Positions 33,669 to 43,597 of a DNA stretch of 64,000 bases are shown here, one piece after another. Position numbers and translations under genes: made by a program. Position 1 is the first letter of the stretch. Every line of letters begins with the position of its first letter. The DNA is from Opeltia flavorubescens (Eukaryota; Ascomycota; Lecanoromycetes; Teloschistales; Teloschistaceae). The stretch is from positions 682,001 to 746,000 of the forward strand of contig KE546967.1 in NCBI GenBank assembly GCA_000442125.1, given 5' to 3'. The notes beneath the pieces are model-generated. The model saw nothing but the letters and a program-made list of their open reading frames with translations, did not search any database and was not told where the DNA came from.

Positions 33669-36275
33669 CAGGACGCCTGTCTTGATGGTAGCTTCTACAG
33701 CTGATAATTGAACTACGCGGTGCTATTGATGTGGCGGGAAGATGTTGGTCTTAGAGGACTCGATTTTGATTTTTATCAATTCTGAAAACTTTAAAGGTTT
33801 TGCCCCGAGGAAACTGGGTTACCAAGGTTCATTATCTGGTGTGTATTTAAGCTTCGTCTTGTAGAGAAAAATGTCAATCGAGAGGATTTTAATTAATGTC
33901 ATTTTCATTTCAGTCTTGCTTATATCATATCTCTATATGTCTACGCCAGGGGGACACCTTTGTCTCGCATTAACTTACCTATCTTGATCATCACCTCTTT
34001 CCCGTTCATGTTACCAGTTTTCGTGAATGACTTGCATGTATGTTTGAGCTCATGACTGAAGATTAGATCTACAAAACGGCTGGGCTATAGCATTGGCCAA
34101 TATTTTGTGGAAGCATGTGAAACTATAGCATACGAATTGGAGCTGATATCAAAAGAAACAGTTTCTTAAAAAGATGCAGAGCACATGTAGTAAATATAAA
34201 TCCAGCCATATCATTTTCCATCCCCATCGTGAAAGACGCTAGTTGCCAACTTGACATTCTTGACGGACTGGCGACCAGACACCCAGTAACACCCAATATG
34301 ACATTGTCCGGGCACAACGCCTGCTTCCGACGGCCTATGATATCATGAATGATAAGATACAGGCGACATTCGGGCAGGAGATTGATAGCCGAGTTTTCGA
34401 ATGTTACGTCATATGAAATTAAGGTCTCGTAAACTCGAATGTGAAGGGGCGGAATGTGAACATCTAATCGATATAACGATTCAACAAGGATTCGAGTTGG
34501 GTTCGTATATTGATTCGAGTGTCGATATGGGCGTTTGATCCCATACCAGATTCTGGATTCGATATGGCGGTTTCTTTGGCACGGCGTCTATCCTTCCGAG
34601 TTTAGACGATTGTCTGGAGAATGTCGAAGATTGTAATAAGTTGCCATGCGATGTGGTTTTGGCATCGACCCTCGTGCAGTTGGCGGTACCCATGAACTTC
34701 TTTCACGAGCCTTTGGGTGGAGAAGGTGTAGATTGTCGTCCATTACGTAGCATACGGGTTGAAAGAGGGTGAAATTGTAGAATTCGATGATCGGGCGGAT
34801 AAGGACCTGAGTGATTGCTCTGGAGTATGGATTTGAAGATAGTCGCGGATGAATACCCTGTCGTCCAGCAGCCAGCTACTGTGCTTATTGGTCTGACATG
34901 TTCCAATTCCATCGGCTTGCACAGTGGCTTCATTCGTCGTTTCCGTGAATGGTGTGTTCAAGTAGTCGTCTCCTTCCGATCTCGCTTCTTCTCCCACGGC
35001 GTCCGACCGGGCTCGCAGAGGTGCTCCTTACCGTCGCGGTGATATTTGACGAGGTTTGTGTTGGGAATGCGGTACCTGCAATTGACTATGGGCTTGTGAC
35101 GGGGTGGGTTCAGCACCAATCGAACTTTGGTAGGGCTGCCCGAGGAGCTTCGAGAAGACATTGCGGCTTGAGAGACGTTGGATTTAGGGTGGATGATAGA
35201 GAGGTTCTGTGGAAGCGAATGATAGGACTTGTTGAGAGGCTTGAATGAAGCTGCGGCTATGTATGTTATCTGGATTGAGGACTTCGTGCTTGCTTGGAGA
35301 GACAGAGAGATCCATGGTCTTATATCCCATCTTACTTCTGACTGTATTCCGACTCCGCTGTCCGACCTGAACTGCTGATCTCTCACCTAGACTCCGGACG
35401 GAAGAGAGTGTCATCACCGCAGAGTAGCCTGTCTAGAACAGGTTAGCCGGGTCGCTAAACAAAGCTTCGAAACCACGTGTTGGAGCAGTCATCCTGCTTG
35501 AATGATGCCAGCTGCAGGTCCAAGCTGACAGCCCCCATTTGCTTACATGCAGGACCGTGTTTCAGTAATCCGATTAACAAATTGTCGGCTTTGCAAGGCG
35601 CCGATCGAGCTTTCAATTCGAGACACGGTCGGACATGCGGATAGTATTACAATCAGTCAATTCGATGCTGCAACGGGTGGCCAGCGATTGGAGGAGCTGG
35701 TAGCGTATGATCCTAGCACTAGAAGAGTCAGCAACAAGATAAGCCGAGATGATATATGACGGTCAGTACACTCAGCACTTGGCCATTGTTCGCCAAATAC
35801 GCAAGCTACTCGCCGTTTCCGTTGGGATATTTTAAGTCTTGCGTGTATTATCTTCATGTCACTCCCGGCACCCTCATCATCGAAACGACATGACGTAGCG
35901 GTCGTTCGAGTCTGGCATATTTCAAGAGCTTCCTGCCGGACATCATGAGAACAATTAAATTTCACTCGACATGAAGAATACTTCGCAGACCGAAAGCATC
36001 TGGCACGGTAACCCAATAAAGTCAACGGCGTTCAGCAAAGCTCGTGGTAGATGACAAAATCTTGGTCTTATGAAGGACCGAGTATAATCGAGTGTTTCCG
36101 GGAATCAGCTAAATAGACTCGATAGCTAAGACAGAGTCATCCTCCAGAAACGTAGTCAACAAAGCTGGCAATTCCTTTGCAACAACTAAATTTGAAAACA
36201 ATCGCCTTCGCGCACACATTTGTTGTGGCATGCAGCAAAAACCTCGTCTATCAGTGGCTGAAGATACCCGGTCCA
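33669..36275. other. 2.6 kb gene-poor region
   Basis: Apart from the weak ORF described separately at 34958-35161, I see no supportable gene. AT-rich segments lie near 33770-33930. ORFs around 34700-35400 overlap in several frames on both strands. Confidence 0.4.
34958..35161 (-). CDS. Weak small ORF, unknown function
   Basis: A 67-codon stretch starting MSSRSSSGSPTKVRLVLNPP and ending KKRDRKETTT. Its basic, Pro-rich start contains KVRLVLNPP, faintly resembling the N-termini of the small gene family at 36.3-41 kb (MNVRLVLCFY, MEARLLHFF), but the later KxHEIG block is not found downstream. It may be a relic, a spliced gene I cannot resolve (canonical GT dinucleotides occur at gtaccg and gtaagg), or chance. 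Confidence 0.2.
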   Translation of the reverse strand: MSSRSSSGSPTKVRLVLNPPRHKPIVNCRYRIPNTNLVKYHRDGKEHLCEPGRTPWEKKRDRKETTT

Positions 36276-36620
36276 TCATTCGGTACCACTGATTGCTTTG
36301 ACTATAGTGACGTTGACAGCCATCATCGGGGGAGACCATTTCTCCACTTCATAAGAGTGTATTTCGCCAATGTCGTGAACTTTCCTAAATACTCTCATTA
36401 ATGATCTCCTAAGCATCAAGAGCTTGTCGAGAATGACGTACCAGAGCTGCATTTTCCGCATCGTTTCCTCAACGCATTTTAGAAAGTCATTTGGAAGTCC
36501 GTGATGGCCTAGAATATTGGGAGATTGGGTGACATTTTGTTCACTTAAAGGAATGGAACTTTCATGGCACTGCCAGCCTCCTTTGTAAGGCTTGTAGAAG
36601 CGAAGGAGGCGAGCCTCCAT
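36276..36620 (-). CDS. Small protein of an unrecognised tandem family, copy A
   Basis: Two exons, 36620-36442 and 36384-36276, give 95 codons plus stop. The 57-base intron (gtacgt...tttag) is phase 2 and splits the Trp codon as TG/G. The product begins MEARLLRFYKPYKGGWQCHE; after the intron it reads KVHDIGEIHSYEVEKW and then MMAVNVTIVKAIS. The intron is a multiple of three with no stop, so the unspliced frame is also open. No signal peptide or membrane segment is visible. The same two blocks and, in copies D and E, the same TG/G intron recur nearby, which is why I believe this is a real gene. Function is unknown. Confidence 0.6.
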   Translation of the reverse strand: MEARLLRFYKPYKGGWQCHESSIPLSEQNVTQSPNILGHHGLPNDFLKCVEETMRKMQLWYVILDKLLMLRRSLMRVFRKVHDIGEIHSYEVEKWSPPMMAVNVTIVKAISGTE

Positions 36621-37136
36621 ATCGGTATGCTATACGTACGAAGTAATGTGCAATCTTGGCAACTGTCGGTCAAGTTGTGCGGCGCTGGTCCAAGTCAGTA
36701 GCCTGACTAATTTGCAAGCATCTAAGGATTTTACCGGATGTCTGCAAGATAGCTGACCAGAATTAAGTAATTTATATCACACCGGCTTGGAGGGCGGTGG
36801 TGGTTCCTGCAATGAGGCGGAGTTGTGCAAATGTACGTATTTATCCCGTTGTCAATAACTTGACTGACGAGTGTTCAGCAAGCCGAATTACACAATGAAT
36901 CAGACGCATTAATATCGATTTAGCTGTCAGCCCTTCATTTCCTATTACATGGACATCACAACCTAGAGCAAATATGTGTCTAAATGCAATATCTCTGTAG
37001 ATTGCTGCAAACCTAACTTAGATTATCAGTACCTAATTACACGCTCAACAATTCAACGAACAGTCCTCTAGAGACTAGATTGTACCTGCGAACTCCACTC
37101 CGGCAAAGATAAAAACTTCTCGGAAGGAAAGTGGCG

Positions 37137-37513
37137 TCAGAACTCCTCCTTGAAGGATAGCATCCTTGAACTCCTCATCTTGACTATATACCACGAGTCC
37201 TGCCGCTCAACGTGATCAAGGCCCAAGCTCATAAAGATCACATTTATAGCAATTGTCCGAGATCCATCCTCAGCTAATTTGAAGTACGGCTCTCCAACCT
37301 CGTGGACTTTACTGTAGCCCGGTGTCAGGCCCCCGATTTCACGAGGCACGAGAAAGGCATACTTAATATGGGCGACCATCGAGAGCTTGTTGAGAGAGGA
37401 CAAATTGGTGTTGCGGAGATCTGTTATGCGGGTATGGGAAGATTCCTCTGACAGTTGTGACCCAGTTACCACTTACCGCTTTGGTAAAAACATAAGACTA
37501 GGCGAACGTTCAT
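37137..37513 (-). CDS. Small protein of the tandem family, copy B
   Basis: Three exons, 37513-37477, 37420-37363 and 37311-37137, sum exactly to 89 codons plus stop. The first intron begins with a consensus gtaagt and ends aacag; the second begins gtatgc and ends ctacag. The protein starts MNVRLVLCFYQS, continues DLRNTNLSSLNKL and then, after a phase-2 intron at the family position, NKVHEVGEPYFKLAEDGS and RTIAINVIFMSLGLD. The KVHEVGE block and the following hydrophobic strand match copies A and C. It differs in having Asn (AA/T) instead of Trp (TG/G) at the shared intron and in having an extra intron. Function is unknown. Confidence 0.55.
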
Positions 37514-37827
37514 GATTTTAGCCATTTCGAGGTATCGAGTTGATTATTACAGTGATGGGATGATAGGGTTTTTGGAGTATCGGAGAATTGAATGCGTACA
37601 CCAAGGGCGTAAGGTCCTGTCGACAAATACGAACTGGCTGCTATTGGCCGTAAGGAATTTGAGTAAAGCCTTGAGAGTCGAAGGTAAGATACGGAAGACT
37701 GCATTAGATATGAAGATCATCTCCACAGAATTTAGGACTGATCTTTGAATATTCGATAGGACTCCGACAAATGATACAAAATGACCAGAGCCATCGTGCC
37801 CCTGGCGGTCACACCCTGTCCATTATC

Positions 37828-38396
37828 TCAAGACATCATTCTGCCTGGTTCTTTCTTCTCTCCTGGACCCACTGTCGACTCCTCCGATCCATGACAATTT
37901 GAGTTTAGTATTTGTTTCCTTCTTTCCCCAGATGGAAATAACACAACTGCAACCAACCTCATCCTTGTATGAAAATCTGGTCCCACTACATTTACTGCCA
38001 TCTTATCAGGGACTGGTTGGAGTTTCCCAGATGGAAGATCGGGTTTGGGTTCCGGTTTGGGTTTCTTTGACGATAACCACATGAACAAGGGCTCTTACCA
38101 CCCGGTCTTTGGGAGTAAACTCATTTCCGATTTCGTGCAACTTCTTATTACATCCATTCATCAGTATGATCGCGTCTAAAGATAGAGGTTACTCACCACC
38201 CTGCAAAAACCTGCTTGCTCCTAAGGGCAGAATTTAAAGCAAGCCAGAACCCAAGATCAAGCCCTGCATATTCCAAGACAGAGCGTGGCGACGTCGATAT
38301 CTGGCTAGCAGATAAGTAAACGCCGGATCCAGCTGGCTTATAGGAGCGCCACTCCCCACCCTCGTCTTTAAAAAAATGAAGGAGTCGAGCTTCCAT
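37828..38396 (-). pseudogene. Copy C of the small tandem family, possibly decaying
   Basis: Exon 1 (38396 to 38197) is clear: MEARLLHFFKDEGGEWRSYK to RSKQVFAGW, with a consensus donor gtgagt splitting the Trp codon as TG/. Downstream the family block KLHEIGNEFTPKD is present (about 38100-38145). No acceptor leaves that block in frame: the adjacent sequence ...taataag then AAG would create TGA. A weak alternative donor (gttttt, after SKQ) would keep the frame. Two tails are possible: reading on gives RALVHVVIVKETQTG to a stop, while an intron from gtaaga to gataag gives MAVNVVGPDF and a longer tail ending at 37828. I cannot decide between a living gene with odd splicing and a relic. Confidence 0.45.
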
Positions 38397-39276
38397 TGTC
38401 GATGGTAAGTGGGCGGGAAATGTGTCCAAAACGCAAGACCAATTACACGGAGATGTTTTTGGAAAAAGGTACAAGCAGCGGTAAAGGATGCCTTGGTTTC
38501 AAGCAAATGTATAGAGATGAAGAAGTGCATGGGCGTACCTTTTATACCCTGCTCCAAAAGCGACTATGGTTTACAAAGCGAGAGATGCGGTGAAGGTTAA
38601 AAAACGACACCATGCATGAGACATAAAAGACAACAAACAATATCAAAAACCAATGAGGTGTTGCGCAGGACCGATTGATGACCTCAGCTGGGTGGGCACC
38701 CGACTTCCTTTGTTATTTGACTGTTTTATACATGAGCTACCAAGTGATGGGGAAAGAGCGTAAATATTGGAATTGGATTCCTACAGCATTTGTCTTCCAC
38801 CAGGTAATTCGTTACCACGATCTCATGAAATAGGATGACATTGCTCATGTGCAGGTGGTGATGTCGTTAGACAAGACGCGAGGCTGCCACACTTATCTGA
38901 CATTGTATTTGACTCAAAGTCTGAAGGTACTAGGTATCCGCACGTCTTTACTGAGGTATAATCTCCAGGAACGTTGTAGCCGCCACGCCTCGATTCGGAT
39001 GTTCTCTGTTTGAGACATGTTTAACCAAACTACCAAATTAGCTAAGAATGCCTGATTTAGCAGAGGTTCACTTGCGATATATTATTTTACTTTAATTTTT
39101 CTCATATCAATATGCTCTTTTACAGTAAAAGCTGAGGCGTCGCGTTTGAGAATTTCTTTTATATATAATGCACTCTCGATTCAATCGTTGCTTCTCTGCT
39201 TCACATACAAGGTTCACTCCCAGTATCACTCTCCTCCCTAGATATACAGAGCTATTGACAAAGAAACCAGTGAATC

Positions 39277-39669
39277 AGCTCCGAAATACTCACAAAGATA
39301 GACCAAATCACTTTCCTGCACTTCTCCAGGGCTCATACAACCCAAAATTGTGAGTCCGGTCATTGGTTTCTCGTCAAAGCCGTACTTTCACCATTTTATT
39401 ATTCCCCCTCAGCGTTGTCAAATACAAATAATAATGACCTAATAGGAGCAATGGGAGCCCTCACCAAAACTTTTGCGAAAGGAGGCATTATGCAGGGGTG
39501 GTAAGTACTCCTGGTCTGATGAAAAGACAGCACCCTGAGCTAACATGAATGTTCAAAAAAGTACTATCACGCCATGAGAGAAGCTTGGAGGAAGAAACTT
39601 GACCGTATGGGTTGCCCGGATGAAGAACGAGAATCCCAACAGTCTTGGCAACAGCTCCTGGGGATTTGA
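39277..39669 (+). pseudogene. Copy D of the small tandem family, start codon not found
   Basis: On the plus strand a frame reads TFLHFSRAHTTQ, then ESGHWFLVKAVLS, then KTFAKGGIMQGW up to a gtaagt donor after base 39500 (phase 2, Trp codon TG/G). The acceptor after 39590 (cttggag) continues KKLDRMGCPDEERESQQSWQ to a stop at 39667-39669. FLHFS, GGIMQGW and the split Trp match copy E very closely. An in-frame TGA lies just upstream and no ATG follows it before the conserved block, so the start is either in an unseen upstream exon or lost. The C-terminal AVxVxIV block of the other copies is missing. Confidence 0.45.
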
Positions 39670-40244
39670 GCTTTCGTCTCGACCGAGGAAACGGAAGCAT
39701 TGCGACCTGGTTGATGACGTCCCAGTGAAGAATGTGCATAATGATCGGATTCAGGCTCTCCGAAGGAAGAATTAAGTATGTGTTGGGAGGGTATTGGAGC
39801 GTAGAGAGGAGGAGACGGATGACGAGGGTGCGGTACGGACCAAATGACCAGCGATCAAGAAGAAAGTGAAAGCTGTAGTATTTCATTACTCCAATTACGC
39901 ATGGTAATTGCAAAGGTGATCGAACAATCTGCCGCTTATTCCTTCCTCTCTCCCCCGATATTTTCTTGGAATTATCATTCCATCATGAAGCCTGTTAACA
40001 TACATCAATCAACTAAAAGAATTGTTAACTCAACGTCCGAATCAATGTACCCTATTCGCACACCCATACACAGTCCACAAGAAACCCCTATGAAGAACAT
40101 AAACATCAATTCCACTTGTCGATCCTTCCTAACTTCCCACCTTTCCACCTCGAACTCGTCTTTGCTAACTTCAAAGCACCCCTTAACTCCAAAAACAATC
40201 CATCACTACCATCGATAGCGAACGACAAGCAACAAACACCGCCA

Positions 40245-40958
40245 ATGCCTATCTCAGCTCGCCTCCTACACTTCTCCTCCTCCCCCTCCTCCGCGACCAA
40301 TAAATGGCACCTCAATCACCCAACCCGTAAAGGAATGCCCATCGACATTGCCACGCTTTCCGCCGAACCCATCGAATCCTTGGCCCACAAGAAAACATAC
40401 CGTGCTGGGATCTTGGAGGCGGTGACGGATGTGGTTGGTGAGGGAGGGATCATGGAGGGATGGTAAGTTTACTTTTGATTTGTCTTTGCCACGAGGGGAT
40501 CATCACCGTGTTTTTGTTTTCGATACTTTCGAACTTGGACAAATCGAAACAGAAAATTCGTGTTCTATACCAAGTGTAGGAAAATGAGGGCATATATTAA
40601 ATTGAGAAAAAACAGGAAGGTCCAATCCATCGGCCAAGGGTACAAAGATGCATTGGACGCGCAAAACGCAGTCGTGATCGTCGTGAAGGAGATCGACGAG
40701 GAGGAAGCAGGGAAGAAGAAGCTTGTTGCCGCGGAGTTGGGACATGAAACCTCAATGAAGAAGAAGAAGAAGCTGGCCGAAGAGAAAGATTGGGTTCGCA
40801 TGCCGTCCTTGTCCAAGAAGCCAGTGAACGGGCCGATCTATACGCCTACCTTCTCGCCGGTAGCTGATCTTACCCACTCGTCCTATATGATTACATCCCC
40901 GGTGTCACCAACATATGACACTGAGTCACCGGAGACGCTTGTGAGGGAGATGCTTTGA
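40245..40958 (+). CDS. Small lysine-rich protein of the tandem family, copy E (longest copy)
   Basis: Two exons, 40245-40462 and 40580-40958, give 198 codons plus stop. The intron is phase 2 and splits the Trp codon (TG/G) at EGGIMEGW; an earlier acceptor at 40553 would create TGA, so the later gtgtag acceptor is preferred. The protein starts MPISARLLHFSSSPSSATNK, and after the intron reads KMRAYIKLRKNRKVQSIGQG followed by the strand AVVIVVKEIDEE, equivalent to the KVHEIG...AVNVTIVK block of copies A-C. Unlike them it has an added tail with KKKKKLAEEKDW and a Ser/Pro/Thr-rich end (SPVSPTYDTESPETLVREML). No targeting signal is visible. It is convergent with the DUF2235 gene, 245 bases apart. 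Function is unknown. Confidence 0.65.
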
Positions 40959-41203
40959 GCAAAGGGATCAGGATGGGATACAAATGTGGCGGTCAAGCCC
41001 AAGTGTGGATTGGCTTGGAATTGGACGTGCGCAATTCGACAAAGAACAAGGAAAGTGATAACAAGAGGGAGATTCATTTGTAATTTCCTCCAGAGGCCGC
41101 TAAAGGCCTGCTCGGTCAGCGACAATCTTGTACTGTACAATATCAGTCTTCCATATCTCCGAATTCGACCACTTTTCCCATACGTCGACAAAAGCTCTGC
41201 CGG

Positions 41204-43597
41204 CTATTTGCCTTCGTCCTTCAACTCCGCATTCAAACTTTTGCCCTTCCTCACAAGCACTTCTCCAACCGGATCGCCCTTGTTCTTGTGTACAACCCAT
41301 TCGCCAATACCCAACTCTTTTGGTGCCTTCCTCACCCCTCGGCCACCGCCCCCGACAATCAGATTTCCAGGCCGATAATTCTCGTCCGCTTCCATCCGTC
41401 GGATCGCGCTGTGATGGATTTTGGCGTCTTCGGGCATGTCCCTGGTTTCGCCCATTGGTAAAGGAAATGTGATGGCCTTCCACGACCCATCAGGTTGTAA
41501 GTCCATGCGTCTAAAAGGCAAATACTCCATGATCTTCCAGCTCAGCACAGATCCATGGGGAAGGCCATTGTTGAACTCCAAACAATCGTGCAGAACACCC
41601 TTTATCGCAGCGGTATGTAACCGTCGATGAAACTCCGACATTTTCGGTACCTCGGGTTCTAGCCCAGCGTGCCAGCCCGGGTGCTCCTTTTCCGAATGTG
41701 GGCTTGTGAAGATGTCAGGATTGGATGGTGCGGTGATGTTGAAAGTAGGGAGGGGCTGCTCGTTGGTTGGGTTTGCTGTATTGGAAAATACGGCATCCAG
41801 CATCCTTGGATCTTCGTCGCAACAATGTAAATTGAGCATTTGGTCACGATCAAACTCGAGTCCAGCCCGCTGAGCTTCCCGAATCATCCAGACGAGTGGA
41901 GGATGGCTGAGCGCAGATTCTTCGCCCTCGCCAAGGGGCCAGCCGCCGCCCAAATCGGCGTGGCACCCTGGGAACCTGCAACCCGGTCGTTAGAATTACG
42001 ACGTGCTCTGCTCATATTGGGCGAATACTGTACCACAACTCTTCTATATCCTGGTCAGCTGCCTCATCAAGCTCATACTCGTCTTCCATCTCGCTAGGGG
42101 GAGCGACTGAGAGAAGAGAACCCGCTGTATCCGGGGAGCCCGACCCCCCTCGGCTGAGACCACCGCCCGGACTCAGGGAGCGCATTCTCTGCATATCGGC
42201 TCTAGTGGGACGACGACCACTTCGGTTATCGACTGGTACGCCGCGTTGCTCGCTGGGTTGCCTTGCCGCTTGCGGATTCGGACGAACCTGGCTGGGTCGT
42301 CTAAACCGGTCTGGCTTAATCAGTGCTGGAGCACGTTCTTTGTCTTGTTTCGTCGAACTATTTCCATTTAGCTCTGTGGGTTGTCCATGTGGGTGGAGAT
42401 GGTGGTGGCTATGATGATGATGATGATGTAGACGATGGCGTTTAATCTCGATGGATGCTTTAGAATCTGTAATGAGGTCGCTCCTGAACTTAGCTCGACT
42501 TCAGTCCTGTCAGCATGACATTCTCTCTTAGTGGGTCTTAGGTGAATATACCGCTCATCAATGCTGACTGCATGTCGTATGACTTTGGCAGAACTCCTGG
42601 CCTAAATTGTTGACCATTAGCATCGACTACACTAAGCTCTATGTGCAAAACCAACATACAGTATATGGGAACTTGCTTCTCTGCATCCAAGCATTTTCGA
42701 AACGAGGAACACTATTCACTACAGGAAATTAGCTTAGATAGACATAGAGGGAATCGAATTCACGGTTATACCTGTGTCAAAGAGACCCATGAAACGTATC
42801 CGCCTGACGGGTCTACTAAAGGTCTCCCGAAACGCTTTCAAGAAATGATACATCTCAGCCTTTTTCTTCTTGTCGTCTTCACTTTCTTCCTGCCGTTCTT
42901 GCCATTGAGAAAACGCTTTCCATGCAAAATAAGCCCTGGGAGAAGTCTATCAGTCAGTGCACGAGCTGAAAAGGCTAAGTTGATTATTAGTTTTACATTT
43001 CTTCGTTTCCATTANTTAGCAGACCGACTTGATCCAGCATTTCGGCTAGAAATCTCGCAACATAGGCACCGCGAGAGAATCCAAAAATGAAGATATCGTC
43101 ATCTTGATAGCACCTCATCAGGAACTTGTAAACACTCATGACATGTGAGTCGAAGGAAGTGCCGACAGCGGAATCCTTGGCTTTCTTGTACCAAGATTTG
43201 AATCGGGTGGTAAGACTGGTATGGGACAGATTGTGTGTATCGGCATATGTTCCAATGCCGGGCTGGTAGTAATGGGCATCAACGCCATTGCTGCGGTCGA
43301 GCATCCGATAAATTTTCAATATATTACTATCGGAATCGGTACCTCGGAAAAATCAGCTGGTTGTGGTAGTAGCATGTAGTGTGTAGTAAGCACCTGTGAA
43401 ACGATTGCCGGTTCCATCTAAGGTTATAATTATCTGATGGTGGTCAGAATGAAGGGGGTCATTAAGATAACAATATTGGGAAGCTGTCGCTTGAACAATT
43501 TCGAAAAGAAAGACTGTGGCGAAAATACCTTCTTTCTTTGGCGAGGAGGAGCATATGGTGGAGCATACCCTCTTCCTGCTCCAACATCGAGATTCAT
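41204..43597 (-). CDS. DUF2235 alpha/beta-hydrolase-like protein
   Basis: DUF2235 proteins resemble alpha/beta hydrolases related to Tle1 phospholipases; the fungal members are uncharacterised. At least seven exons are read from the ATG at 43597 (MNLDVGAGRGYAPPYAPPRQ). Joins give IIITLDGTGNRFTG/TDSDSNILKIYRML, NEEM/AYFAWKAFSQWQ, RIRFMGLFDT/NSVPRFENAWMQ, DER/RAKFRSDLIT and EELW/FPGCHADLGGGWP. The nucleophile motif is GFSRGAYVAR. Between the body and the FPGCHADLGGGWP block lies a low-complexity insert with a His run, RRPSQVRPN, and an acidic end (EDEYELDEAADQDIEELW). The C-terminal half includes WKIMEYLPFRRMDLQPDGSW. Base 43015 is N, leaving one residue undefined (LLXNGNEEM). Exact exon ends near 42480-42780 were only partly resolved. 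Confidence 0.88.
42411..42428. repeat. ATG/CAT trinucleotide microsatellite coding for poly-His
   Basis: Six CAT codons on the minus strand encode six consecutive His inside the low-complexity insert of the DUF2235 protein; interrupted CAC/CAT codons extend the His-rich tract. Confidence 0.85.

Noticed and set aside
37363-37513. Apparent frameshift in copy B of the small gene family
   Set aside because: A consensus gtaagt donor at 37476 and an aacag acceptor before 37420 remove the offending segment and the three exons sum to a whole number of codons, so the gene is intact as read.
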